64,000 nucleotides of DNA, from contig NZ_CANNES010000004.1 of NCBI RefSeq assembly GCF_947503705.1, positions 64,001 to 128,000 on the forward strand, in the 5' to 3' direction. Made by a program: the position numbers and the translations under genes. The notes under the pieces are model-generated. The model ran no database searches, was not told the origin of the DNA, and saw only the letters and a program-made list of their open reading frames with translations. Every line of letters starts with the position of its first letter. Within the stretch, counting starts at the first letter, position 1. Source of the DNA: an uncultured Tateyamaria sp. (GTDB lineage Bacteria > Pseudomonadota > Alphaproteobacteria > Rhodobacterales > Rhodobacteraceae). Shown one piece after another: positions 9,367 through 19,900 of the stretch.

Positions 9367-10053
9367 TTACACGGCTGTGCCCAAGGGCACGTCGAGCGCC
9401 CCGGGCATCACAAATTGTTCGATCTGGTGGCGCGAGAGCTGCCAATGATCCTCAGCTATCGCGCCCGCGCGCGCAGCATCGCGGTCGGTGATGGCAGCGA
9501 TGATGGCATCGTGTTGCGCGCGCGCGAGGTCCACGTTTTCGGCCTGTGCGGGATCGCCGGGCCGGTAGAATGTCATGGAAATCCGCGCATGATCCAGCAG
9601 CAGCCGGTTGAAACTGGGACTGAGATAGGGGTTATCGGCCATGTCACCGGTGACGCGGTGAAACTGGATGTTGGCCAAGGCGCGGTCTGCCGCTGTTCCG
9701 CCGTTCAGGGCGTTGCAGAACACGTCTTGAGCGGTTTGCAATGCTGTCAATTGCGAGGCTGTGCGATGGGTGGCCGCCAGCTGCAAGATCGCGCTGTAAA
9801 CCATTGGGGCTGCCATGAAAAACGCCCTGAGTGACGTGTGCGACATCTCGGACACCTGTGCGCCCCGGTTCTGGCGCAGGGTGACATAGCCCTCGCCTGC
9901 CAATTGCCGCAACACCTCGCGCATGGGCGTACGCGATAGGCCGTACTCGGCGCAAAGCCGCGCCTCGTCCAAATCCGCACCCGGCACGAGATCAAGCGTC
10001 AGAATGCCGGAGGCCAGCGTGTCATAGGCGATTGTTTTTGCGGTGGCGGACAT
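9367..10053 (-). CDS. GntR-family regulator, FCD subfamily
   Basis: Transcriptional repressor type protein, 228 residues from ATG 10053 (MSATAKTIAYDTL). The winged-helix domain fills residues ~5-72, with ARLCAEYGLSRTPMREVLRQLAGEGYV as the recognition region, and an all-helical FCD ligand-binding domain follows, with metal/ligand-type histidines (FHRVTGDMADNPYL). An in-frame extension 54 bases upstream is unlikely because it would run over a 23-bp palindrome at 10065-10087. The gene leads an operon with the DapA-like, aldehyde dehydrogenase and FAD oxidoreductase genes; the stop codon is 11 bases from the next start. It probably represses its own operon and is released by the substrate or an early intermediate. 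Confidence 0.93.
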   Translation of the reverse strand: MSATAKTIAYDTLASGILTLDLVPGADLDEARLCAEYGLSRTPMREVLRQLAGEGYVTLRQNRGAQVSEMSHTSLRAFFMAAPMVYSAILQLAATHRTASQLTALQTAQDVFCNALNGGTAADRALANIQFHRVTGDMADNPYLSPSFNRLLLDHARISMTFYRPGDPAQAENVDLARAQHDAIIAAITDRDAARAGAIAEDHWQLSRHQIEQFVMPGALDVPLGTAV

Positions 10054-10064
10054 GTGCGACTCGG

Positions 10065-10087
10065 ATTGAATACATATCGTATACAAT
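10065..10087. promoter_or_regulatory. palindromic operator candidate for the adjacent GntR regulator
   Basis: Two 9-bp half-sites, ATTGAATAC and GTATACAAT, separated by 5 bp, match as an inverted repeat at 8 of 9 positions. The element ends 12 bp before the GntR start at 10053, exactly where an autoregulatory site of the GntR-dapA-like operon would be. Size and dyad form suit FCD-type GntR dimers. No binding evidence exists beyond position and symmetry. Confidence 0.65.
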
Positions 10088-10155
10088 CTGACATCATCTC
10101 TGTCCAAGCTAAAAGAGGCGAGGCAGAGCCGCGCCTTGTGGCGGCGCTAATTCCT

Positions 10156-12396
10156 TTAGGCGAAATCGATGAACCGGTTCATCGGCATCTCACGGATCCG
10201 CTGCCCGGTTGCGGCAAAGATCGCGTTGGACAGTGCCGCAGAGGCGGGCGGCACCATCGGCTCACCGATCCCGCGCACAGCGTCCCCGTTTTCCAATCCG
10301 CGCACTTCGATCAGCGGTGTCTGATCATGTCGCATCCCTTCGAAATCATAGTAATTTCGTTGGTCGATCTGGCCGTCGAAATATGTCACTTCAGAGTTCA
10401 TGGCGTGACCCAATGCCCAGATTATTCCGCCCTGCACCACGTTCTCGAACATGTCCGGGTCGACAACCCGCCCAACCTCGGCCGCGACCCAGACCTTGTC
10501 GATGCGAATGCCGTCATCGGTGGCCGTGACCTCGATCACTTCGGCCGTCGGCACGCCAAAAGACAGGCAGAACGCCACCCCGCGCCCCGTATTTGGCGCA
10601 AGCGCGCTGCCCCAATTCGACATCTCGGCCACGGCCTCAAGCGCTTTGCGCGATGGGTCGTGCCAGCACAGGCGTATCCGTTCAGCCATGGGATCGGCCC
10701 CGGCTGCATGGATCAATTCGTCGAGAAACACGTCATGGAAAAACCCGTTGGTTGATGCGCCAACCGCCCGCCAGGACGAGATCGGCGCAAGCTCTGGCGC
10801 GCGGTAGCCCGACACGCGGTAGTTCGGGATTGCAAAGGGTTGATCCCACGCACCCGCCACGATTTGCATGTCCGGGCCCGGCATGGTCAGGCCCTGTCGC
10901 CCCATCTGGCTGGCGATGATCGAGGGCATTGCGATGCCCAGATCAAACGCCTCGACCCGGCCGTCGCGGACAGTACCGCGCCCGCGCGCCATAGCGATCT
11001 GGCGCGTATCGTCATGGGTCGTGTCCTCTTCGCGGCTATAGGTCAGCTTGATCGGCACACCCGGTCTTTGCAGCGCGATTTCCGTGGCTTCGCGAATGGC
11101 GCGATCCTCAAGCCGGAGGCCAAAGCTGCCGCCCATCACCTGACCGTGGACATGTACGTTTTCCATGTCGAGCCCCGTCAAGGCCGCCACGTTGCGTTGC
11201 ACAAGGCGCGGAATTTGCGTACCCGCCCAAATATCGATCCGGTCCTCGCCAACCAGAACGGTGGCCGAGGTCGGTTCAAGCGGGGCATGGGCCAGATAGG
11301 GGGCGCGGTATTCTGCCTCGATCAGGTTCGCCCCGGAAAGTGCCGCGTCAACGTCGCCTGTATCGCGCCGTCTGCTGTCACGAAGTGCCGCGTCAAAGCT
11401 GTCTGAAAGCGCTTGCCAGTGCCCGGCGATCTCGGCGGGATAGGGGGCCGGCCCCCAATCAATCTCGATTGCTTCAACCGCCTGGATCGCCCGCCACGTG
11501 TTGTCGGCCAAAACGGCCACACCGCCAGTGATCTGAACCACATCCACCACACCGCGCATGTTCTGAACGGCAGAGGCGTCAAAACCGTTCATCACCCCGC
11601 CGCGCCGTGGATTGGTACGCACGCTGGCGTGTAACATCCCGGCCATCTCAAAGTCGATCCCATAGGCCTGTGTGCCAGTGGATTTCGCAATGATGTCAGT
11701 GCGCTGCATCGATTTTCCAACGAGCCGCCAGGTGCTTGGGTCGCGCAAAGCGACCCCCGTCACCGGAGTCAGCTTTGCGGCCATAGGCGCCAAGTCAGTA
11801 TAGGGGATCACACGACCATCCGGCAGTTCCACCTGACCTTGCGCCGTTTTCAGCTGTGCAACATCCAGCCCCGTTTGCTGCGCCGCTGCGCGTTTGAGGG
11901 TTTCGCGGGCCACGGCACCGGCCATGCGCAGCTTTTCATAGCTGTCGGGGACCGTGGTTGACCCGCCAGTAATCTGCATGCCGAGGAATTTCATCATCAC
12001 ATCGATCACATTGCGGGCGCTTTCGGCCACGAACCTTTCGTCCGTGGGCCGAAACGGGGCGGCGTCGGCGGCAAGCGCTGTGTTGTAGTAGGCGGGGCTT
12101 GGCGTACCGGGATCAACCGTGACCTGATCGAGGGTCACATCCAGTTCTTCGGCGATCAGGGCCGCTTGAACCGAATAGGCCCCCTGCCCGCTATCTGCGC
12201 GCGGCGTAATCAAGGTGATGCCAGAGCCGTCGATTTTGACATAGGGGGTCAAGGCCGCCGCGCCCTCGGCTAACCCATCCAACAGCGGGTTCTCTGCTGG
12301 ACGTTTGTAGGCATAGTAGCCAAAGGCCACGCCCCCCGCGATTGCGGCAGAGCCGACGAGAAAACTGCGGCGGGCGATCGTACGGGCGCGGCCCAT
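10156..12396 (-). CDS. iorB: molybdopterin-binding subunit of aldehyde/isoquinoline oxidoreductase family, Tat-exported
   Basis: Large subunit of a two-subunit molybdenum hydroxylase (xanthine oxidase superfamily, IorB/aldehyde dehydrogenase type), which hydroxylates N-heterocycles or oxidises aldehydes. The 746-residue protein begins with a twin-arginine signal, RTIARRSFLVGSAAIAGGVAFG, so it is folded with cofactor in the cytoplasm and exported. The molybdenum-cofactor regions include GQVMGGSFGLRLEDR and, near the C-terminus, RGIGEPMVPPASAALSNAI, whose glutamate is the expected catalytic base. It starts one base after the IorA-like gene stops, so both are cotranscribed. No cytochrome c electron acceptor gene or XdhC-type maturation gene is adjacent. 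The substrate is unknown. Confidence 0.9.
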   Translation of the reverse strand: MGRARTIARRSFLVGSAAIAGGVAFGYYAYKRPAENPLLDGLAEGAAALTPYVKIDGSGITLITPRADSGQGAYSVQAALIAEELDVTLDQVTVDPGTPSPAYYNTALAADAAPFRPTDERFVAESARNVIDVMMKFLGMQITGGSTTVPDSYEKLRMAGAVARETLKRAAAQQTGLDVAQLKTAQGQVELPDGRVIPYTDLAPMAAKLTPVTGVALRDPSTWRLVGKSMQRTDIIAKSTGTQAYGIDFEMAGMLHASVRTNPRRGGVMNGFDASAVQNMRGVVDVVQITGGVAVLADNTWRAIQAVEAIEIDWGPAPYPAEIAGHWQALSDSFDAALRDSRRRDTGDVDAALSGANLIEAEYRAPYLAHAPLEPTSATVLVGEDRIDIWAGTQIPRLVQRNVAALTGLDMENVHVHGQVMGGSFGLRLEDRAIREATEIALQRPGVPIKLTYSREEDTTHDDTRQIAMARGRGTVRDGRVEAFDLGIAMPSIIASQMGRQGLTMPGPDMQIVAGAWDQPFAIPNYRVSGYRAPELAPISSWRAVGASTNGFFHDVFLDELIHAAGADPMAERIRLCWHDPSRKALEAVAEMSNWGSALAPNTGRGVAFCLSFGVPTAEVIEVTATDDGIRIDKVWVAAEVGRVVDPDMFENVVQGGIIWALGHAMNSEVTYFDGQIDQRNYYDFEGMRHDQTPLIEVRGLENGDAVRGIGEPMVPPASAALSNAIFAATGQRIREMPMNRFIDFA

Positions 12397-12397
12397 C

Positions 12398-12856
12398 TCA
12401 GTTGGTCCTCAATGCGGCAGCGGCGGTTTTGATGGCTGCGTGAATGCGCAGATAGGTGCCGCATCGGCACAGGTTGCCGCGCAACGCCTCATCAATATCG
12501 GTATCGCTGGGGTCAGGGATTTCGGACAAAAGTGCCGCGGCCTGCATCATCTGGCCAGACTGACAATAACCGCATTGGGCCACCTGATGCGCGATCCATG
12601 CCGCCTGAATCGCGTGCAGTGCCTCGGGCGTGCCCAACCCTTCGATGGTTGTAACGCGGCCATCGACATCCGCCGCCGACACCTGACAAGAGCGTACCGC
12701 AACCCCGTCGATATGCACGGTGCAGGCCCCGCAGGCTGCAACCCCACAGCCATATTTTACACCCTTGATGTTCAGCTCATCCCGCAGGACCCACAACAGA
12801 GGCATGTCATCCTCGACATCCACCTCGTGATCTGTGCCATTCACCGATAGTTTCAT
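12398..12856 (-). CDS. iorA: [2Fe-2S] subunit of molybdenum hydroxylase
   Basis: Electron-transfer subunit of the molybdenum hydroxylase encoded next. The 152-residue protein has the plant-ferredoxin-like cluster motif [21 protein letters not shown] (residues ~38-58) and the C-terminal helical-bundle cluster motif [10 protein letters not shown] plus [11 protein letters not shown], giving the usual two [2Fe-2S] centres. It has no signal peptide of its own and is probably exported as a complex with the Tat-bearing large subunit. It is the first gene of the pair; upstream lies a 171-bp gap after the formaldehyde dehydrogenase gene on the same strand. Confidence 0.93.
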   Translation of the reverse strand: MKLSVNGTDHEVDVEDDMPLLWVLRDELNIKGVKYGCGVAACGACTVHIDGVAVRSCQVSAADVDGRVTTIEGLGTPEALHAIQAAWIAHQVAQCGYCQSGQMMQAAALLSEIPDPSDTDIDEALRGNLCRCGTYLRIHAAIKTAAAALRTN

Positions 12857-12977
12857 GCCCTGCCTTCACCGCTCTGCGTTGCTGCAAATTTAAGCGAAAT
12901 AATAGCGGGGGAAACATGCACGTTGCGTAAACACCGCGCGGCGCAGCCGATTGGGCGATAGCCCGCCAGTGCGTGGG

Positions 12978-13003
12978 CCACTGACCGCCGAAACGCTCAG
13001 TGG
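12978..13003. other. hairpin-forming inverted repeat downstream of adhC
   Basis: Perfect 7-bp arms CCACTGA and TCAGTGG enclose a 12-base loop, 25 bases past the formaldehyde dehydrogenase stop. The T-rich tract (TTTGTTTTC) lies on the plus-strand side, so for the minus-strand gene the usual terminator U-run is absent. It may be an RNA-stabilising stem rather than an intrinsic terminator. Confidence 0.35.
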
Positions 13004-13027
13004 TTTGTTTTCAGAAACGGGGGTGTC

Positions 13028-14143
<1,116 letters not shown>

Positions 14144-14367
14144 GGTTTTGGTCCTCCCTGAAAGTTCAGATCATGAACGCGACCATGGCCCATCCTGTCA
14201 ATGGCAAAGGCGGTCAACAGCCCGGCGAAAGAGCCCGGCCGAACGGGTGCGTGACTCGGACAGCCATACGGAAATACGCGTATAAATTGAAAATTTATTC
14301 GAAAAAACAGACGCTTCCCGCGTGCAGTGATTCGCTTTTTCACGATGCACATCGCCATGATCGTCGC

Positions 14368-14379
14368 GTTTCGCGAAAC
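14368..14379. promoter_or_regulatory. 12-bp perfect palindrome GTTTCGCGAAAC
   Basis: A fully self-complementary 12-mer lying 161 bp before the FecR-domain gene and 225 bp from the divergent formaldehyde dehydrogenase start. It could be a dimeric regulator site for either gene. The regulator is unknown. Confidence 0.4.
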
Positions 14380-14424
14380 AATTCACCAGTTGGCACAAGA
14401 CTTTGCGCCGATGCGCGACCCAAC

Positions 14425-14452
14425 ACGCAAGTCAGGTAAATATGACTTGCGT
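14425..14452. promoter_or_regulatory. 28-bp inverted repeat with perfect 10-bp arms
   Basis: Arms ACGCAAGTCA and TGACTTGCGT are exact reverse complements separated by the 8-bp GGTAAATA. The element lies 77 bp before the FecR gene start. It could be an operator of a dimeric regulator or a 5'-leader hairpin. It lacks a following T-run, so it is not a standard terminator. Confidence 0.5.
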
Positions 14453-14482
14453 ATTGTCCGAGACGCCTAAAAACTTGTCCCA

Positions 14483-14490
14483 TTAACCAT
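14483..14490 (+). promoter_or_regulatory. CtrA-type half-site TTAACCAT
   Basis: Matches the 8-mer form of the alphaproteobacterial CtrA binding site described in Caulobacter. It lies 39 bp before the FecR-gene start codon, near a plausible promoter. An 8-mer can occur by chance, so this is only suggestive. Confidence 0.3.
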
Positions 14491-14528
14491 ACAATTTTTT
14501 TGGTTTGGCCAATCCTGGGGGATCTCAA

Positions 14529-16862
14529 GTGGTCAATTTGAAGTTTTATAAACACTCGTTTGCGCGCGGCCTGACGGCCATGTGCCTGTCGCTTTGCTCG
14601 GCCCCGCTTTGGGCGCAATCCGCGGATTTGAACGCACCGTTGGAGACCGTGGTTTTCGGCTCGGACGATACGTTGCGCGGGGTCGTGGATCGCCACCTCA
14701 ACGACCCAGATCTGTGGCCTTATGTCCTTGAACTGAACGCGATCAGCACGCCCGCCGCCGTGGTGCCGGGCACTGCGCTGAAACTGCCCGTACGGCAGGT
14801 GCGTGCCGCCGATGCCGCATTGGCCCAATCGCTGGACGCCATTCAACGCGCAAATGCCGAAGGCGCGCAGGTTTTTGCCCCGCAGGAAATCGGCGAAGCC
14901 TTGCAAAGCCGCGAGACCGCAGTGGGTCTGCGCGTCAGCGGTCAGTGGGTCGAAGTCGTGTCCTTTTCCGACATCGCCACGGCACTGGCCATCGAAGCGC
15001 TCGACATCTCTGTCGCCCAACGCGACCAATCTGCCGAGGCTGTGGTGTCCGACGTTCAAGGCAGCGTCGAAGGCCGCGCCCCTCAGGACCCCAGGTGGTC
15101 AGATCGCGATCTGAACGACGTGCTGGTCGAATTTGAACGGGTTCGCACCTTGTCCGACAGCACCACGCAAGTAACTTTTCGCGATCTCAGCCGCTTGCGC
15201 CTGAACGCCAATTCCAATGCCACAATTCAACGGATGCGTTCGGACCCGCTGACCGGCACCGAAGTGACCAAGGTGAGCCTTGTGAATGGCGACTTTTACG
15301 CGCTGCTCAACCAGTTGTCGGACAAGACCGCCTTTGAGGTCGATATCCCCGGCGTAGAGACCACAACGAAGTCCGGTGATTTCTGGATCAAGAATGATGC
15401 CTCAGGCGCGCGCTTTGTGAACTATGATCAGGAACAGCTTGAAGTCGTCTCTGGCGCAGAGACCATTCAGATCGGCGAGAATGAGGGGCTTGTGCTGTCC
15501 AATGCAGGCGCCCAGCGTGCGGATGTACTGGATGCCCCGCTGTTGCGGTCCCCGGCTGCCGAAGCGCTGCTTTATGATGGGTTTGCGCCACTGGAATGGT
15601 CCGAATTTGACGGGGCCGAAGGGTACTGGGTCGAGGTGGCCATCGACCCAGGTTTCAACCAGATGCAAGTGTCGGAATGGGGCGTGCGGGGCACGGCGCT
15701 GGCCACCGCCCCTCTGCCCCCACGCACCTATCATTGGCGTGTGGCGGCCCTTGACCGCCTTGGCCTGCCTGGACAATGGAGCAAGCCGCAATCCTTTACC
15801 CTGCGGGTCGATGACACGCCGCCCTTCCTGACCCTGCTTTTGCCTGCCGACGGGCAGATCGTGACCGAGCCTTCAGTCGAAATCCTTGGCGCGTCCGAAC
15901 CCGAAGCCTTGGTTCAATTGAACGGCGCGCGCGTGGCCATGGGCAGCGATGGCAGTTTTATCCTGAACACTGACCTCGTGCCTGGCCCCAACATCCTGAC
16001 CTTGCGCGCGGTGGACCCTGCAGGCAACGAAAGCACGACGGCCCAAACAGTGATTTACCGCCCCGCGGCGCAAGTCAGCATCAGCCTGTCGCCTACTTTA
16101 CCCCGGGTGAACGGTGCGTTGGCAACGCGGTCAGACGAATTGTCGGTCTTTGCCGCCTCGACTGCCGCCCAAGGTGCTGAAGTCATTGTGACATCCGGCA
16201 GCCGCGATGTGTTGCGCACCGTTGTGGGAACCGCAGGCGCGATCAGTTTCTCTGTCCCTGCGGAGGTCGCGCCAACGGCTTATGAAATCGGTGTTCTTGG
16301 GCCCACCGGCCTTGTCGAAGGTGCGTTGGAATTCGAGGTTATCCGAGACCAGATCGCCCCCGAGATTGTCCTTGACGCCCCACCGCCCAATGCCACCGAT
16401 CTGCCTGACATCGACATCACGGGCAGCGCGGGGGACGCGGCTCAGATGACCGTGAACGGCATTGACGTGCCGCTGGATGCAGGCGAGTTCGAACTGGTGC
16501 TGAGCCTTGCGCCCGGTCTAAACGTCTTTGATCTGGTGGCAACCGACCCGGTAGGCAATGTAGCTGCAACGCGGCTGCAAACACTCTATGATATCGAGCC
16601 GCCTTCCGTGGGCGATATCCGGGTGAACCGACCCCAGGGGGCAAGTGGCCCGATCGAGATTGTCGTGGTGGCGTCGGACGAAAGCGGCCTGCGTCAAGCG
16701 GCTCCCTACATCTTGCAAGTCGGCGCGGAGGAGCTTGAAGGTTTCTTGCGCTGCGACAGTGCCGCAGGGCTGTGCCGCGCCGCACTGCCTGCCCAGCCGG
16801 GCGCGCTGCAACTGGTCGAAGTGATTGTCGAGGATTACGCCGGAAACGCCGCGTTTCGGTGA
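14529..16862 (+). CDS. secreted LysM/FecR-domain protein with Ig-like repeats
   Basis: A 777-residue exported protein. I choose GTG 14529, 6 bases after GGGGGA, over a TTG 24 bases upstream; this gives a clean signal peptide ending LCSAPLWAQS. Domains by eye: a LysM-like segment (residues ~38-85, with DTLRGVVDRHLNDPDLWPYVLELN), a FecR domain (~200-320) with VTFRDLSRLRLNANSNATIQR and VSLVNGDFYALL, a fibronectin-III-like unit (~335-430) with YWVEVAIDPGFNQMQVSEW, then several bacterial Ig-like beta domains (VQLNGARVAMGSDGSFILNTDLVPGPN-type repeats) to the end. No membrane anchor is seen after the signal. FecR domains in such non-TonB contexts are structural/peptidoglycan-associated rather than sigma-regulatory. 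It starts a same-strand run with the PKD protein and the cyclase; function unknown. Confidence 0.85.
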   Translation: MVNLKFYKHSFARGLTAMCLSLCSAPLWAQSADLNAPLETVVFGSDDTLRGVVDRHLNDPDLWPYVLELNAISTPAAVVPGTALKLPVRQVRAADAALAQSLDAIQRANAEGAQVFAPQEIGEALQSRETAVGLRVSGQWVEVVSFSDIATALAIEALDISVAQRDQSAEAVVSDVQGSVEGRAPQDPRWSDRDLNDVLVEFERVRTLSDSTTQVTFRDLSRLRLNANSNATIQRMRSDPLTGTEVTKVSLVNGDFYALLNQLSDKTAFEVDIPGVETTTKSGDFWIKNDASGARFVNYDQEQLEVVSGAETIQIGENEGLVLSNAGAQRADVLDAPLLRSPAAEALLYDGFAPLEWSEFDGAEGYWVEVAIDPGFNQMQVSEWGVRGTALATAPLPPRTYHWRVAALDRLGLPGQWSKPQSFTLRVDDTPPFLTLLLPADGQIVTEPSVEILGASEPEALVQLNGARVAMGSDGSFILNTDLVPGPNILTLRAVDPAGNESTTAQTVIYRPAAQVSISLSPTLPRVNGALATRSDELSVFAASTAAQGAEVIVTSGSRDVLRTVVGTAGAISFSVPAEVAPTAYEIGVLGPTGLVEGALEFEVIRDQIAPEIVLDAPPPNATDLPDIDITGSAGDAAQMTVNGIDVPLDAGEFELVLSLAPGLNVFDLVATDPVGNVAATRLQTLYDIEPPSVGDIRVNRPQGASGPIEIVVVASDESGLRQAAPYILQVGAEELEGFLRCDSAAGLCRAALPAQPGALQLVEVIVEDYAGNAAFR

Positions 16863-16908
16863 GGAATAACCGTCTGTCCGGGGATGGGCAGGCAGTGGAG
16901 GAATTGGG

Positions 16909-19900
16909 ATGAGTTTGGTTTTTCAGCGCGTGATGGCGGCCTTGTGTGCAGCTATGGTCTTGGCCTCGCCCGGGGCGGTCCGCGCACAGGCCGTGCCCGA
17001 AGGCCTGATCGTGGTTTACGGCGCACTATCCCCCACCCGCGAGGGCGATGTGGACCGGCGTGAGCAAATCTATTTCTCGATCCCCGCCGATACGGCCGGC
17101 CGCGTCTTTGTCCGGCTTTTTGATCCTGAAATCTTTGGGCAGGACGATTTTACCTATGGCGGGCCTGCCGACTCTGAAACCACGTTCCGGGTCTTTGGGG
17201 GCGAGGGCGCATTTACCGCCGCTGATCGCCCAGAAATTGTCGCCGACCGCGCACGCGCCCCGCGCGAACGGCCCGCATTTCCTGTCACTGGCCCCGGTCA
17301 GGTTTTGATTGAACGCGCCTATGGCAGCGACCGGTCCAGTGATGGCCGATGGGTCACCTTGGGAGCTGTGCGCGCGCGGCAAGGCGAACAGGTGGGCGAC
17401 CGTGCTCATTTCCGCATTGATGTGGAAGGCACTAAGGGCAACGACGGCAACGGCTTTTCCATCGGCGTCAGTCGCGCCCGTGATCGGGACCGCGCGCCGG
17501 AGGGGCTTGAGATATTCGCCTATCAACCCACGATCCGATGGACCGCTGCGGGTACCGCGACACGCGTCGGATTCACGGGAATCGGCGGGCCGTACACCGT
17601 CCAAAGCTTTGACGCGGCCAATGGCGATCTGTCTGTTGTGACCGACTATGCCGATCTGCCCGTTGCCGTTTCGGGCCAGGATTTCTGGACCGTGGACCGC
17701 GTCGAGACGGATGATACCAACCTCGCCCTCAGTCTGTCTGGCGGGTTCGAGAGCCCCAATGACGTGACAATCGCCGTCTTTGACGGTGCAGGCGCGCCCG
17801 TGGCCTTGCAGATGCCGCCCCGGCGCAGCCTTGATCCCGCCCGCCCCGAGGCCATTGGCACCGGGCGGCCCTTGGCCAACTGTTCCTCGGTCGCCTTTGA
17901 TGGCAGCCCGTCGCTGGGACGCGCCCCGCTGCGCTACCTATGGGAGTTTGGTGACGGGCAAAGCTCTGACGCGCCGGTGATTGCGCATATGTATGCCGAG
18001 CCGGGCCGCTACGCCGCGCGCCTGCGGGTGCTTGAGGATGGCGGACGCCCCGGTGCCGGAGCCGAAACGCTGGTGTCTGTGCATGTGCGCCGCGCTCCGG
18101 TCGCGCAACCGGGGGACGCGATCACCGTAGCACCGGGCGAGGTGATCCCCTTTGACGGCACCGGGTCTGAACCATCCGACAGTCCGATCACCCGCTATGT
18201 CTGGTCCTTTGGCGATGGCGAACAGGTCGAGGGGCCACGGGCCGAAAAGGCCTATGACAGCCCTGGCGCGTACCGCGTCGTGCTGCGCGTCAATGACGAC
18301 AGCCTGCATCCCTGCAACTTTGGCGTCGCGACGCGCGATGTAAACGTGAACTTTGCCCCTGTGGCCGAGGCGGGCACGGACCAGACCGCCAAGGCGGGCG
18401 AAACCCTCAGCTTTGGTGGGGCTGCCAGCTATGATGTGGACGGCACTGTGGCCAGTTATGCCTGGGACATGGGGGACGGCACGGTTTTGACCGGCCCCGA
18501 GGTCTCGCACACCTATACGGCCCCGGGCCGTTACAACGTGGCCCTGACCGTTACCGATGACAGTGGCGTGGCCAATGGCCAATCGGTGGATACGCTTAGT
18601 GTGGACATCAACGCGCCCCCTGCCCCCTCGATCATCATCCCCGACCGGCCTGTATCGGTCAGCGAAGCGGCTCAACTGGACGGCAGCCAAACGAGCGATG
18701 CGGACGGTGCGATCCTGTCCTATCTGTGGGATTTCGGGGATGGGGCCATCGGCGAAGGGGCCATTGTCAACTACGCCTGGACAACGCCCGGCGTCTATAC
18801 CGTCGCCCTGACGGTCACCGATGACAGCGGCACGGCCTCTGCCACCCAGCGGACCGAAACACAGATTGTGGTGGACGCGGCCCCCGTGGCCAATGCAGGC
18901 CCCGATCAATTCGTAACCGCTTCTGAGGTGCAGTTTGACGGCACCGGGTCCACCGATGCCGATGGGACGATCTCAAGCTATGAGTGGCGCTTTGGCGATG
19001 GCGGTACGGCCACCGGGCCGCGCCCTGTCCATGCCTATGCACGCGCAGGTGTTTACGAAGTGGCCTTGGTTGTGCGGGACGCCAGCGGTGCGCCCCTCAA
19101 CACCGATCGCGACACGATGCGGGTCACGGTGAACGCCCTGCCGATTGCTGATGCCGGCCCCGATCTGACGGTCGCCCCGGGCGAGGAGTTTGTGCTGAGC
19201 GCGCGTGCCTCTGTTGATCCTGACGGTGGCTTGGGCCGCTATGAATGGCAACTGCCTGATGGAAGCGTCCAGAACGGCGAACGCATCAGCACGGCGCTGG
19301 ATACCCCCGGCACCTACCGGATTGGTCTGAGCGTTTTTGACAGCTTTCAAGGTGGTGAAGCCCGCGATGACAGCGAGGTCACCATCACCGTGAACGCGGC
19401 CCCCGTGGCCCAAGCCGGTGCCGATCTTTTGGTTGCACCGGGTGAACCGGTCGTACTGGATGCCAGCCAAAGCTTTGACCCCGACGGCCAGATCGTCAGC
19501 CACCTGTGGGAGTTTGACGACGGCTTTGCCGCTCAGACCACGGCGCGCGTCGCGCGCAGCTTTGATGTGCCGGGGGTATGGTCGGCACAGCTTGTGGTGA
19601 CGGATGATGCGGGCGTTAGCAATTCAACTGCGGGCGGCGATGTGACGATCCGGGTCAATTCGGCCCCCGTGGCCGAGGCGGGCGCGAACATCGAGACCGA
19701 TGTGCTGCGCGTGCGCTTTGACGGCTCGGCTTCGGCGGATGCGGATGGCGACGCGCTGATCTACCGATGGGACTTTGGCGATGGGTCTGCCCCCATTTAC
19801 GGACAAACAGTGGCGCATACTTATCCCCGCTCAGGAACCTTCCCGGTGACCCTGCGGGTGGATGATGGCACGGGGCTGTCCAATGCCACCGCCATTGATG

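Larger units (their letters stand above)
14144..14528. other. divergent intergenic region with several dyad elements
   Basis: This 385-bp gap separates the formaldehyde dehydrogenase (minus) from the FecR-domain gene (plus). I see no convincing gene in it. It holds an AT-rich stretch at about 14280-14310, a 12-bp perfect palindrome at 14368-14379, a 28-bp inverted repeat at 14425-14452, a CtrA-like octamer at 14483-14490 and a T-run at 14494-14501 shortly before the FecR gene. It is the richest regulatory stretch in the window. Confidence 0.6.

Noticed and set aside
9356-9445. N-terminal extension of the DapA-family protein
   Set aside because: It overlaps the GntR gene and the AAGGAGGG site is placed for ATG 9355.
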